Assembly (NCBI RefSeq): GCF_900636515.1
Contig: NZ_LR134287.1
Coordinates: 1,984,001-2,048,000, forward strand
Length of the DNA: 64,000 nt
Origin: Neisseria animalis
GTDB taxonomy: Bacteria; Pseudomonadota; Gammaproteobacteria; Burkholderiales; Neisseriaceae
Direction: 5' to 3'
Numbering within the stretch: position 1 is the stretch's first letter; every line of letters starts with the position of its first letter. Under the pieces are notes generated by a model, which did not search any database, was not told the origin of the DNA, and saw nothing but the letters and a program-made list of their open reading frames with translations. The translations under genes were made by a program, and so were the position numbers. This document shows, in pieces, positions 30,484 through 39,528 of this stretch.

Positions 30484-31655
30484 ATACCCGCCTGTCGCCT
30501 TGGCCGTCTTTTACCGCCGAAGAAGCCGAGGCCGTTTCCCGCGTTTTACTGTCCAACAAAGTCAATTACTGGACGGGTAGCGAGTGCCGCGAATTTGAAC
30601 GCGAATTTGCCGCTTTCGCCGGTACGCAATATGCCGTAGCCGTCGCAAACGGTACGCTGGCATTGGATTTGGCACTCAAAGCCTTGGACATCGGCGCGGG
30701 AGATGATGTAATTGTTACACCGCGCACCTTTCTTGCTTCCGCCTCCGCCATCGTTACCGCCGGTGCCAATCCCGTCTTTGCCGATGTGGATTTAAACAGC
30801 CAAAACATCAGCGCGGCAAGCATCCGTGCCGCATTAACGCCCGCCACCAAAGCCGTCATCGTGGTTCATCTGGCCGGAATGCCGGCCGAAATGGACGAAA
30901 TCATGGCACTCGCCGAGCAACACGGTTTGTGGGTCATCGAAGATTGCGCCCAAGCCCACGGCGCACGCTACCGGGGCAAATCCGTCGGCTCTGTCGGCCA
31001 CATCGGCGCATGGTCGTTCTGCCAAGACAAAATCATGACCACCGGCGGCGAAGGCGGCATGGTGACCACCAACGATGAAAACCTGTGGCAGAAAATGTGG
31101 TCGTATAAAGATCACGGCAAAAGCTACGATGCCGTGTACCGCCGCGAACACGCCCCCGGTTTCCGCTGGCTGCACGAAAGTTTCGGCACAAACTGGCGCA
31201 TGACCGAAATGCAGGCGGCAATCGGGCGTATCCAACTCAAGCGGATGTCACAATGGCTGAACCGCCGCCAAGCCAACGCCGCCGCTCTTGCTGCCACTTT
31301 GGCACGTTTCGACAGTATCCGCCTGCAACACGTTCCCGAGCATATCTGCCACGCGCAATATAAATTTTATGCCTTTGTGCGCCCGGAACGTCTGGCCGAC
31401 GGCTGGAGCAGAGACCGCATCGTGAGCGAGTTGAACGAAGCAGGCGTACCCTGCTATCAGGGCAGTTGTGCCGAAGTTTATTTGGAAAAAGCCTTCGACA
31501 ACACCCCATGGCGGCCTCAAAGCCGTCTGCAAAATGCGGTCGAACTGGGCGAAACCAGCCTGATGTTCTTGGTGCACCCGACTTTGACCGATGAGGAAAT
31601 CGCGTTCTGTCAACAAGAGATTGCCAAGGTTCTGACGCGCGCCACCCGCACCTGA
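30477..31655 (+). CDS. pglC: DegT/DnrJ-type UDP-4-keto-sugar aminotransferase (PglC type)
   Basis: This PLP enzyme converts UDP-4-keto-6-deoxy-GlcNAc to the 4-amino sugar. The 392-residue protein opens LSPWPSFTAEEAEAVSRVLLSNKVNYWTG. It has the VIEDCAQAHG PLP-phosphate region and the PLP lysine in SFCQDKIMTTGGEGG. Similarity to meningococcal PglC is strong from recall. Together with the downstream dehydratase it makes the diamino-trideoxyhexose precursor. It overlaps the HAD gene by 7 bp. Confidence 0.92.
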   Translation: MLNTRLSPWPSFTAEEAEAVSRVLLSNKVNYWTGSECREFEREFAAFAGTQYAVAVANGTLALDLALKALDIGAGDDVIVTPRTFLASASAIVTAGANPVFADVDLNSQNISAASIRAALTPATKAVIVVHLAGMPAEMDEIMALAEQHGLWVIEDCAQAHGARYRGKSVGSVGHIGAWSFCQDKIMTTGGEGGMVTTNDENLWQKMWSYKDHGKSYDAVYRREHAPGFRWLHESFGTNWRMTEMQAAIGRIQLKRMSQWLNRRQANAAALAATLARFDSIRLQHVPEHICHAQYKFYAFVRPERLADGWSRDRIVSELNEAGVPCYQGSCAEVYLEKAFDNTPWRPQSRLQNAVELGETSLMFLVHPTLTDEEIAFCQQEIAKVLTRATRT

Positions 31656-31783
31656 ATTTGATGATACAACCCATTTTGCAGACGGCCTGAAACCCCGATA
31701 CCGCAGCCGGAAACCGAATATATGGCTGCAAAATACGCTTTTGACGCCGAAAGGCCGTCTGCACATTCCGCACACAAACCGAT

Positions 31784-33673
31784 ATGATTTTGGAACACCT
31801 GCTTGCCCTGCCGCGCACCGCCAAGAAAGTCTTGTTTGTCGGCCACGACATCATGATGATTTTCGCCGCGTTCTGGTTTACCCAGCGTTTGAAGGCAGAC
31901 TATTACCAAGAATGGAGCGATCCGGCCAACTGGCTGGCATTCGCCGCTACGGTTGTCCCGACACTGCTGGTCTTTATGCGCTTGGGGCTGTACCGGGCTG
32001 TGATCCGTTATCTCAATATGCGCGTACTGGCGGTTGCAGTGGCCGGCAGTTTATCATCCACCGTATTCTTCTTTCTCAGCGTTCTGTATTTCGAGCAGCT
32101 CCGGCTGGCTTTGCCTGTCGTGTATTTCGTCTTGCTGCTGGTACTTACAAGCGGCTCGCGCCTGCTGCTGCGTGCCGTTTTGGCAGAGCGGCGCGGCCAC
32201 TCCGTACCCGTTTTGATTTACGGTGCGGGCAAATCAGGTCGCCAGCTTTCGGAAGCCCTCCGCCAGAATGCCGCCTACCGCCCCGCCGCCTTTATTGACG
32301 ATGCGCCGGACAACCGCCACATCAATATCCGTGATTTGACCGTTTATCCGCCGTCCGAAATCGGGCGGCTGGTGCAAAAATACGGTATCCGCAAAATCCT
32401 GCTCGCCCTGCCGCACACCGCTGCCGACAAGCGCGCCGCCATTATCCGCAGTCTCGAACCTTACGGCTGCGAAGTGCTGACCATTCCGGCGGTAAACGAT
32501 TGGATAGGCGGGAAAATCAGCGCCGGTTCGCTGCAGAAAATCTCCGTCTCCGATTTGCTCGGCAGAGCCAGCGTTGCCCCCGTGCCCGAACTGATGCGCG
32601 CCGACATCAGCGGCAAAACCGTGATGGTTACCGGTGCGGGCGGCTCTATCGGCGCGGAATTGTGCCGCCAGATTGTGCAACAGCAGCCCGACCGCTTGGT
32701 GTTGTTCGAGCTGTCGGAATTTGCACTTTACAACATCGAACGCGAATTATCGGAATTTCAAACGGCCTCGGGCGGCCAAACCGAAATTCTGCCTCTGCTC
32801 GGCTCCGTGCAGGACGAAGGCCGTCTGCATCAGATTATGGCTGCTTTCCGTGTCGATACCGTTTACCATGCCGCCGCCTACAAACACGTTCCCTTGGTCG
32901 AATTGAATACCGTAGAAGGCATACGCAACAATATTTGGGGTACGCTCCACTGCGCCCGTGCCGCCCGCGCCGCCGGTGTAACCACATTCGTGCTGATTTC
33001 CACCGACAAAGCCGTCCGCCCCACCAATACCATGGGCGCCAGCAAGCGCATGGCCGAGTTGGTTTTACAGGCGATGGCGGCGGAACCCGGGCAAACCACC
33101 CGCTTCTGTATGGTACGTTTCGGCAATGTTTTGGGTTCGTCGGGATCGGTTGTTCCTCTGTTTGAGCAGCAAATCTCACGAGGCGGCCCGATTACCCTGA
33201 CACACCCCGACATCACCCGTTATTTCATGACCATACCCGAAGCCGCCCAACTGGTCATACAGGCAGGCGCGATGGGCAAAGGCGGCGATGTATTCGTACT
33301 CGACATGGGCGAGCCTGTCCGCATCATGGATTTGGCCGAACAAATGATCAGATTGAGCGGCATGAAACTGAAAAACAGCCAACACCCCGAAGGCGACATC
33401 GAAATCCGTATCAGCGGTTTGCGCCCCGGCGAAAAACTCTACGAAGAACTGCTTATCGGAGACAATGTCAGCCCGACCGGCCACCCGCGCATTTTAACCG
33501 CCAACGAAACCATGCTTCCCGCCGCCGAGTTGGGCAGCCTGCTCGAACGCATCGACACCGCCTGCCGCCAAGCCGACCAAGCCGCACTGCGCGCACTGCT
33601 TTTGGAAGCACCCACCGGTTTTGCACCGAAAGACGGCATCTGTGATTTACTTTGGCAGCAAAAGGCCGTCTGA
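31784..33673 (+). CDS. pglD: UDP-GlcNAc 4,6-dehydratase (PglD/WbpM type)
   Basis: A membrane-anchored dehydratase that makes UDP-4-keto-6-deoxy-GlcNAc. The 629-residue protein has four N-terminal transmembrane helices (residues about 15-115). A CoA-binding-like Rossmann domain follows (about 140-260, LIYGAGKSGRQL). The SDR domain runs from residue about 280, with TGAGGSIGAELC, STDKAVRPTNTMGASKRMAE (Met in place of the usual catalytic Tyr, as in WbpM/PglD) and RFGNVLGSSGSV. It is last gene of the locus, followed by a terminator. Confidence 0.93.
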   Translation: MILEHLLALPRTAKKVLFVGHDIMMIFAAFWFTQRLKADYYQEWSDPANWLAFAATVVPTLLVFMRLGLYRAVIRYLNMRVLAVAVAGSLSSTVFFFLSVLYFEQLRLALPVVYFVLLLVLTSGSRLLLRAVLAERRGHSVPVLIYGAGKSGRQLSEALRQNAAYRPAAFIDDAPDNRHINIRDLTVYPPSEIGRLVQKYGIRKILLALPHTAADKRAAIIRSLEPYGCEVLTIPAVNDWIGGKISAGSLQKISVSDLLGRASVAPVPELMRADISGKTVMVTGAGGSIGAELCRQIVQQQPDRLVLFELSEFALYNIERELSEFQTASGGQTEILPLLGSVQDEGRLHQIMAAFRVDTVYHAAAYKHVPLVELNTVEGIRNNIWGTLHCARAARAAGVTTFVLISTDKAVRPTNTMGASKRMAELVLQAMAAEPGQTTRFCMVRFGNVLGSSGSVVPLFEQQISRGGPITLTHPDITRYFMTIPEAAQLVIQAGAMGKGGDVFVLDMGEPVRIMDLAEQMIRLSGMKLKNSQHPEGDIEIRISGLRPGEKLYEELLIGDNVSPTGHPRILTANETMLPAAELGSLLERIDTACRQADQAALRALLLEAPTGFAPKDGICDLLWQQKAV

Positions 33674-33700
33674 AAAACAGGCATTTTGCAGACGGCCTTT
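33661..33700 (+). terminator. DUS-pair terminator after pglD
   Basis: AAAGGCCGTCTG and CAGACGGCCTTT form a 12-bp stem that begins inside the last codons of pglD. Confidence 0.7.
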
Positions 33701-33943
33701 TATCGTTATCACACGGAATCAAACCGACCGCAAAGCCGCATACAGTACAAAAAATACAAACAATACGGCTCGGCAGCCCGGCCGCGCGCCAACGGCTTGG
33801 TTCAGCCTTTGCTTTGAGCAAGGCGCAACCGCGCTGTATCATGCCGTGTGAAACCATCATATCCTTTGAACATCACGGATTGAATATCATTGGCCGCATG
33901 GCCGGCGATAGAATCCAATCCTACCGTTTTCCCTGCTACCGCC

Positions 33944-35734
33944 ATGAACCTGCATTTCCTGCTTTCCGCCGCCCTCGCCTTTTTGTCCGTTACCGCCCAT
34001 GCCGCGCACGGCTTGAGCTTGGGGCAGCCGCTGCAATATGCGGCAGACTTTCAGGCTTTCCGTTATGTCAATCCCAACGCTCCCAAAGGCGGCACGTTCA
34101 CCCTGCCTGCCGCCGGAAGTTTCGATACGCTGAACCCGTTTACCCTCAAAGGCGACCACGAGGTCGGCATTACCATGCTGACTTTGGATACGCTGCTGGA
34201 AAAAAGCTGGGACGAGCCGTTTGCCATGTACGGGCTGCTGGCACAAGATGTCCGCGTGGCGGCAGACGGCCTGTCAGTAACATTCACCCTCAACCCCAAA
34301 GCAACATTCCACAACGGCGACCCCGTATTGGCAAAAGACGTTGCCGCATCGTTCCGCACGCTGACCGCCGACCCTGCTGCGGCACCGATGTATAAATTCT
34401 ACTGGGGCGATGTCTCCAAAGTGGAAACCCCGTCTCCCCGCACCGTTGTGTTCCGTTTCAAACAGCGCAATTCCGAACTGCCGCTGATTCTGGGCGAACT
34501 GCCGGTGTTTTCCCATAAAAGCTATCCGCAAGATCTGGCGGCCGCGGCCAATACCCTGCCCATCGGTTCCGGCCCTTACCGTTTTGCCAAAGCCGAAAGC
34601 GGCCGGTTAAGCGAATACCGCCGCGACCCGCACTATTGGGCGCAAAACCTGCCCACGCGCAAAGGACGTTACAACTTCGATACCGTCCGCTTCCGCTATT
34701 ACAAAGACGACAGCGTCCGTATCGAAGGCATCAAGGGCGGCCGGTATGACTTCATGCAGGAAAATGTCGCGCGAAACTGGGAGCGCGCCTATCCCGACAG
34801 CGCATTGCACAAACGCCATCTCTCCAAACACGAATGGGCGCACCGCAACACCGCCGGTATGCAGGGTTTTGTGATGAACACGCGCAAACCGCCGTTCGAC
34901 AATATCCTTGTACGCCGCGCGATGGTGGAAAGTTTCGACTTTGAAACCGTCAACAGCCGTCTGTTTTACGGTTCATACCGCCGCAGCAACAGCTTTTTTA
35001 CCAACAGCACGCTGGCTGCTGCCGGCAAACCGCAGGGCGCGGAGCTTGCTCTGTTGAACACGTTGAAACCGCAACTGCCGCCGCAAGTGTTCGACGAAAA
35101 AGTCCCCGAACCGCCGCAAACCAATCCCGCTTCAGGTGTCCGCCCCAACCTGCTCAAAGCGCGCGCGCTGCTGGAGCAGGCAGGCTACCGCTACCATCAA
35201 GGCATACTGAAGGATAAAAACGGCAAACCGCTGACCTTTGAATTTTTATCGCCAAGCAAAACCTACGAACGTGTTACCGCCAAATGGCAGCGCGATTTGG
35301 CAAAACTCGGCATTAAAATGACCGTCCGCATCGCCGATCCCGCCGTTTACCAAAAACGCATGAACGGTTTTGATTTCGACATGACCATCACCGTCTATGC
35401 CAACAGCAACAGCCCGGGCAACGAGCAAGCCGTGTATTTCGGTTGCGAGGCCGCCAAAACAGACGGCAGCCGCAACTGGGCGGGCGTGTGCAACCCTGCT
35501 GTTGAAAAGCTGCTCAAGCGTTTCGAGCATTTCAACAGCCGCGCCGAGCTGGAAACCGCTGCCCGCGCCCTCGACCGCGTGATCCGCCACCAATACATCA
35601 TTGTACCGAACTGGTATGCCGATACATTCCGCGTCGTTTATCGCGACAACTTGGGCATTCCCGCCCGTATGCCCTTGTATTATTACCCGACCGAATGGGC
35701 ATTAAGCAGCGGTTGGCGCAAAGCCCGTCCGTAA
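33944..35734 (+). CDS. ABC transporter substrate-binding protein, family 5 (YejA-like)
   Basis: A 596-residue periplasmic oligopeptide-type binding protein. A signal peptide (residues 1 to about 21, LSAALAFLSVTAHA) precedes the mature domain. YejA-like features are the opening LGQPLQYAADFQAFRYVNPNAPKGG, FDTLNPF, RDPHYWAQNLPTRKGRYNFD and the C-terminal VPNWYADTFRVVYRD. Permease and ATPase genes are not adjacent, so it is an orphan receptor in this window. Ligand is probably short peptides; related proteins also handle antimicrobial peptides or muropeptides. Confidence 0.87.
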   Translation: MNLHFLLSAALAFLSVTAHAAHGLSLGQPLQYAADFQAFRYVNPNAPKGGTFTLPAAGSFDTLNPFTLKGDHEVGITMLTLDTLLEKSWDEPFAMYGLLAQDVRVAADGLSVTFTLNPKATFHNGDPVLAKDVAASFRTLTADPAAAPMYKFYWGDVSKVETPSPRTVVFRFKQRNSELPLILGELPVFSHKSYPQDLAAAANTLPIGSGPYRFAKAESGRLSEYRRDPHYWAQNLPTRKGRYNFDTVRFRYYKDDSVRIEGIKGGRYDFMQENVARNWERAYPDSALHKRHLSKHEWAHRNTAGMQGFVMNTRKPPFDNILVRRAMVESFDFETVNSRLFYGSYRRSNSFFTNSTLAAAGKPQGAELALLNTLKPQLPPQVFDEKVPEPPQTNPASGVRPNLLKARALLEQAGYRYHQGILKDKNGKPLTFEFLSPSKTYERVTAKWQRDLAKLGIKMTVRIADPAVYQKRMNGFDFDMTITVYANSNSPGNEQAVYFGCEAAKTDGSRNWAGVCNPAVEKLLKRFEHFNSRAELETAARALDRVIRHQYIIVPNWYADTFRVVYRDNLGIPARMPLYYYPTEWALSSGWRKARP

Positions 35735-35795
35735 CACGCAACCGCTCCATTCAGAAGCTGTCGCCCTGTTTGGGAAGGTGTGGCAATCAAAGAAC

Positions 35796-35853
35796 AAAAA
35801 GGCCGTCTGCAAAATACGATATTTTGTCCATCGTATTTTACAGACGGCCTTTT
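35796..35853. terminator. Long DUS-pair hairpin after the YejA-like gene
   Basis: AAAAAGGCCGTCTGCAAAAT plus ACGAT pair with ATCGTATTTTACAGACGGCCTTTT, giving about 24 nearly perfect base pairs around a nine-base loop. Confidence 0.8.
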
Positions 35854-35861
35854 CAGCATTT

Positions 35862-35968
35862 TATAGTCGAATAAAATAAGAATGAGACAAGGCAGCGAAG
35901 CCGCAGACAGTACACATAGTACGGCAAGGCAAAGCAACGCTGTATCATTCTTATTTTAAATGACTATA
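35862..35968 (+). mobile_element. 107-bp MITE, copy 2
   Basis: A complete copy between the YejA-like gene and the DAHP-synthase-like gene, immediately behind the terminator. Confidence 0.95.
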
Positions 35969-36028
35969 TCGGCAATCTGTCGGACTGCCGCCCGATTTCA
36001 ATACCGCATCCGATTTGCCGACCGCGTG

Positions 36029-36907
36029 TTAACGCAAACTGCTGACAATACCGTTCACACCGGCTGCTTCCGCCAAACGGTACAGCACTTCCTGCGGCAT
36101 ATCGTTGTGCCACAGGCGCGTAATATTGGCGATAACCGGCAAATGGGTCACACGGCGCACCCGCACGATAGCGTCCGTATCCAAACGATAAGCGTGTTCC
36201 GGCTCAAAACTGAGCGTACCGGCTTCACCCAAAATAATATGGCGGTTGCCGCGCAGGGCAATATGTTCCGCCGCCACCAGCCAATCATCGGCGCGGTGGT
36301 GTTTGTCTTTGCACAACACCACCGGCGTATTCAGACGGCCTACTTCGTCCTGAAGCGCGCGGTTGCTCATCAACTCCCCGCCCAAATACAAAATATCCGC
36401 CTCCGCATTCAAAGCCGCCTCAATCTGGCGCACATCACGGATACGCACCAGCACCGGCTTGCCCGCCTCATGCAGCCGCACAATATCCGCCTTCATTGCC
36501 TCGGTTTGCGCCTTCTCGCTGCTGGTATCCACTTCCGCATAAGGGCGGACCGACAAATAAAACGGATCGAGAAACACCGCGTCCGCACGATCCGCACGGC
36601 TGTCGTGTGCAGCAATGTCCAGCATACGGTCTGCACCGAAGGCCACCCCGCGGACTTGAATCACGCTGTTTTCCGCTTGGCTTTCGCGGCTGATGATTTT
36701 CCAATCGTTCAACACACGCACCACCCGCTCTACCCCGGGCAGATTTTCCAAATCATTCGGGCTGAACACACGCTCGTCGCCCACCGCACCGATAATCGTC
36801 CGCTCTTCGCCGCGTGAAATATGCTCCTGCAAGCCGCGGCTGCGGATAAAATCCACGACACCGCCCACCGCCGCATCACCCGCCTGCTTCTGCATCACAA
36901 TAATCAT
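36029..36907 (-). CDS. DAHP-synthase-like protein lacking catalytic motifs
   Basis: A 292-residue relative of type I-beta DAHP synthases. Residues 1-90 match the N-terminal ferredoxin-like regulatory domain (SRGEERTIIGAVGDE at 31-45, LPGVERVVRVL). Residues 130-292 follow the catalytic barrel, but key motifs are altered: LGGELMSN (175-182) where IGARNMQN is usual, CKDKH (199-203) for the KRG lysine-arginine loop, GEAGTLSFE (227-235) for CERGIRTFE, and ANITRL (260-265) for DPSH. The GPC metal-cysteine segment is missing. A complete AroG lies at 58274. It is probably a pseudoenzyme; role unknown. Confidence 0.75.
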   Translation of the reverse strand: MIIVMQKQAGDAAVGGVVDFIRSRGLQEHISRGEERTIIGAVGDERVFSPNDLENLPGVERVVRVLNDWKIISRESQAENSVIQVRGVAFGADRMLDIAAHDSRADRADAVFLDPFYLSVRPYAEVDTSSEKAQTEAMKADIVRLHEAGKPVLVRIRDVRQIEAALNAEADILYLGGELMSNRALQDEVGRLNTPVVLCKDKHHRADDWLVAAEHIALRGNRHIILGEAGTLSFEPEHAYRLDTDAIVRVRRVTHLPVIANITRLWHNDMPQEVLYRLAEAAGVNGIVSSLR

Positions 36908-36958
36908 GTTTGTTCCTTTTCAAGCAATGCGCCGATATTAACACACTTCCTTATGCTC

Positions 36959-36993
36959 AGGCCGTCTGCAAACCGGTTTTGCAGACGGCCTTT
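36959..36993. repeat. Inverted DUS pair
   Basis: AGGCCGTCTGCAAACC is followed by GGTTTTGCAGACGGCCT. It lies between the divergent DAHP-synthase-like gene and tRNA-Lys; another single DUS follows near 37009. Confidence 0.8.
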
Positions 36994-37111
36994 AACAGCA
37001 AAACAAGGCCGTCTGCGGTTTTTCTTTGCCTTCTTTGTTAAACAATCATCAATTTATCCTGATTAATTTCAATAAGTTAAAAAGAAATCTGAAAATCAGC
37101 CGCCCAATACT

Positions 37112-37140
37112 GTTGACAAGTTCAAACACAATCTCTAAAA
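37112..37140 (+). promoter_or_regulatory. Sigma-70 promoter of tRNA-Lys
   Basis: TTGACA (37112-37117), a 17-base spacer and TAAAAT (37135-37140) place transcription start a few bases before the tRNA. Confidence 0.85.
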
Positions 37141-37153
37141 TACGCAGCTTATC

Positions 37154-37229
37154 GGGTCGTTAGCTCAGTCGGTAGAGCAGCGGACTTTTAATCCGTTGGT
37201 CGAAGGTTCGAATCCTTCACGACCCACCA
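37154..37229 (+). tRNA. tRNA-Lys (anticodon UUU)
   Basis: A 76-nt cloverleaf with acceptor stem GGGTCGT/ACGACCC, D-arm GCTCAGTCGGTAGAGC, anticodon stem GCGGA/TCCGT around CTTTTAA (anticodon TTT), T-arm GAAGGTTCGAATCCTTC, and an encoded CCA end. It has its own promoter and terminator. Confidence 0.98.
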
Positions 37230-37240
37230 GATATTCAAAA

Positions 37241-37268
37241 AAGCCCAAACGAAAGTTTGGGCTTTTTT
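37241..37268 (+). terminator. Intrinsic terminator of tRNA-Lys
   Basis: AAGCCCAAAC-GAAA-GTTTGGGCTT, a ten-base-pair stem with a GAAA tetraloop and a run of T. Confidence 0.93.
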
Positions 37269-37303
37269 GTTTATTCGTATTTAAAACGGCGATACCGCGT
37301 ATT

Positions 37304-37410
37304 TATAGTCGAATAAAATAAGAATGAGACAAGGCAGCGAAGCCGCAGACAGTACACATAGTACGGCAAGGCAAAGCAACGATGTATCATTCTTATTTTA
37401 AATGACTATA
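37304..37410 (+). mobile_element. 107-bp MITE, copy 3
   Basis: A complete copy between the tRNA-Lys terminator and the convergent acetyltransferase gene. Confidence 0.95.
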
Positions 37411-37445
37411 CAACGCGATACCGCCGTACTCCAGTTTATCCGCTG

Positions 37446-37946
37446 TCAGTCCATCATCTTTTTGCCCAAAATCAGAATATCGGCCGGACTGCCGTCCAAA
37501 TCGCAGACTTGCGGCAATCTGCCCCACTCCTGAAAACCTTCCCGATAAAACAAGCGCAAGCTGGCATGGTTGTGTGCAAAAATAACCGCCAGAATATTGC
37601 GTATGCCCAAAGACGGCGCGCGTTCCAGCATATCGCGCAACAATATCCCACCCACGCCGACACCGCGCATATCGCGGCGGACATAAATACTGATTTCGGC
37701 GCTGATATGATAGGCACGGCGCGGATAATAGTCGCTGAAACTGCCCCAGCCCAAGATTTCCCCCGCTTGATTTTTCAACACCAGCAGCGGCCGTTTGCCG
37801 CCATGCGCGTCAAACCAAGCCTGCCTATCCGCCACGCTGACCGCTTCCAAATCGGCAGTCGATTGCCGCGATGCAACCGTACTGTTGTAAATCTCAACGA
37901 TGGACGGCAAATCCTGCTGTTTTGCTTCCGCGATAACATACTGCAT
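37446..37946 (-). CDS. GNAT acetyltransferase, phosphinothricin-acetyltransferase-like
   Basis: A 166-residue GNAT enzyme. The order AEAKQQDLPSIVEIYNSTVASR..., LGWGSFSDYYPRRAYHISAEISIYV and the acetyl-CoA loop RDMRGVGVGGILLRDMLE matches the Pat/Bar/YncA subfamily, which acetylates small amines such as amino-acid analogues. The natural substrate is not predictable. A DUS lies just upstream of its ATG (37944-37946). Confidence 0.86.
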   Translation of the reverse strand: MQYVIAEAKQQDLPSIVEIYNSTVASRQSTADLEAVSVADRQAWFDAHGGKRPLLVLKNQAGEILGWGSFSDYYPRRAYHISAEISIYVRRDMRGVGVGGILLRDMLERAPSLGIRNILAVIFAHNHASLRLFYREGFQEWGRLPQVCDLDGSPADILILGKKMMD

Positions 37947-38024
37947 TTTGCAGACGGCCTTTCTTCACAGCCATACAGACGGCAAACCACTTTCATGCCG
38001 TCTGTATTTTAAGGGTAACATCTT

Positions 38025-38558
38025 TTACTGAATCAGTTTCGATACAGTTTTGAATGCCGGATGCTTGGCATCTCCCAGCAGTTGGAACAATACGCTTTCG
38101 CTGTTGGAAACCACCGCCCCGGCATCGCGCATTTGCTGCAAGGCATTGGCTTTATTGTCGGGGTGGCGCGAGGTCGTACAGTCAAACGGCACATACACCG
38201 CCAAACCTTTTGCCCGCAAGTCCAAAACGGTTTGCAGCATACAAACGTGTGCTTCCGCACCCAGCAAAATCACATTCCGGATATTTTTTGCTGCCAACAC
38301 CGCTGCCACTTCGTCGATCACAGCGGAAAAACGCGTTTTCTCAAATACCGGCGCATCACCCAACAGCAACTGCACCGCCGCCGTTGTTTTACCCAGACCT
38401 TTCGGGTATTGCTCGGTTGCGACAAGCGGTACGCCCAAAGCCTGCAATCCTTGCAGCACAATGCGGCTGCGCTCGACCATTTTCTCCGCTTCATAGAGCG
38501 CGGGCAACAAACGCTCCTGAATATCCACAACAATACACAAAGTATTTTCACTGTTCAT
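38025..38558 (-). CDS. Isochorismatase-family cysteine hydrolase
   Basis: A 177-residue hydrolase of the isochorismatase/YcaC-like fold. The catalytic Asp is in VVDIQERLLPAL, the Lys in FEKTRFSA and the nucleophilic Cys in LGAEAHVCMLQTVLDL; the cis-peptide region precedes it. An inverted DUS-like pair (about 37974-38010) follows the gene and probably terminates it. Actual substrate is unknown. Confidence 0.87.
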   Translation of the reverse strand: MNSENTLCIVVDIQERLLPALYEAEKMVERSRIVLQGLQALGVPLVATEQYPKGLGKTTAAVQLLLGDAPVFEKTRFSAVIDEVAAVLAAKNIRNVILLGAEAHVCMLQTVLDLRAKGLAVYVPFDCTTSRHPDNKANALQQMRDAGAVVSNSESVLFQLLGDAKHPAFKTVSKLIQ

Positions 38559-38583
38559 TCTTTTCTCCTTTTTTGATGATTGT

Positions 38584-38943
38584 TCAGGCTTCCGGCAGGC
38601 GAATCATCCAAACGGCTACCGCGGCACAACATATACTGACTGCCGCCGGAATATGCCAAGCATCAAGATGCCAAAACAGAAAGCCGCAGGATAAAGTCAT
38701 CATGCCGACTGCCAGAATTTTAGCGCGGCGCGGTACGGCGCGATTGCGCTGCCAGTTTTGCACCATCGGCCCGAAATAATGATGCCGGTACAGCCAGCGG
38801 TGGAAACGCGGCGAGGCTTTCGCCCAACACGCGGCGGCCAGCAGCACAAACGGCGTTGTCGGCAATACGGGCAGAAAAATACCGATAATGCCCAAAGCCA
38901 AGGCCAATGAGCCGCAACACCAGAAAAAATAACGGACCAGCAT
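38584..38943 (-). CDS. YbaN-like DUF454 inner-membrane protein
   Basis: A 119-residue membrane protein with the DUF454 signature GIIGIFLPVLPTTPFVLLAAACWAKASPRFHRWL and further helices at the C-terminus. ATG 38943 is preferred to TTG 38949. It lies 9 bp after the DUF1415 gene in the same direction. Family function is unknown. Confidence 0.86.
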   Translation of the reverse strand: MLVRYFFWCCGSLALALGIIGIFLPVLPTTPFVLLAAACWAKASPRFHRWLYRHHYFGPMVQNWQRNRAVPRRAKILAVGMMTLSCGFLFWHLDAWHIPAAVSICCAAVAVWMIRLPEA

Positions 38944-38952
38944 GGTCAAAAC

Positions 38953-39528
38953 CTACTCTTGTCCCGCATGAAACGGGCAGCGCGGAATCTCCAGCTTGTC
39001 CCACCCTTCTTTACCCATGCGCTCCAGCAATTCGATATTGCGCCCGAAAATCGCTTCCGCATCAGGAAAAGCCTCGGCCGCCTTAGCAATGCTGTCTTCC
39101 CTGATTAAGTGCAGCGTAGGATACGGACTGCGGTTGGTATAGTTGCCGATGTCCTCTGCTTCCGTACCCTCAAATTGAAAATCAGGGTGAAACGGCGCAA
39201 CCTGTATGACTCCCTCCAAGCCGTTATCCGATACCGCTTGGTCGGCAAGGTCGAGCATATCGTTAAACTGCAGAAAGTCTCCGAACAATGCAGGGTGTAC
39301 CAACAGTGTGGTTTCCAACTCTTCCGGCGGCGTACTGCCCAATAATTGCAGCTCGCGGTCAAGATCTTCCAAAAATCCGTCCAAATGGCGGGCTTGGCTG
39401 ACGGCAATCCGCACCAGATTTTTCACATACGGCGCTTTGGCAAACGGACAAAGATTCAGCCCGATAACGGCTTTTTCCAGCCATTGGCGGGTATGCTCGG
39501 TAACAATGGTTTGATCAGGCTGTGTCAT
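38953..39528 (-). CDS. DUF1415 family protein
   Basis: A 191-residue soluble protein with the DUF1415 features WLEKAVIGLNLCPFAK, LLVHPALFGDFLQFNDML, VAPFHPDFQF and NRSPYPTLHLIRE. Function is unknown in the family. It is co-transcribed with the DUF454 gene. Confidence 0.88.
   Translation of the reverse strand: MTQPDQTIVTEHTRQWLEKAVIGLNLCPFAKAPYVKNLVRIAVSQARHLDGFLEDLDRELQLLGSTPPEELETTLLVHPALFGDFLQFNDMLDLADQAVSDNGLEGVIQVAPFHPDFQFEGTEAEDIGNYTNRSPYPTLHLIREDSIAKAAEAFPDAEAIFGRNIELLERMGKEGWDKLEIPRCPFHAGQE

Noticed and set aside
33767..33850. Stretch with GCGCTGTATCATGCCGTGTG resembling the MITE core and the segment at 45037-45081
   Set aside because: Similarity is limited to about 20 bases and terminal repeats are absent; not enough to call an element.
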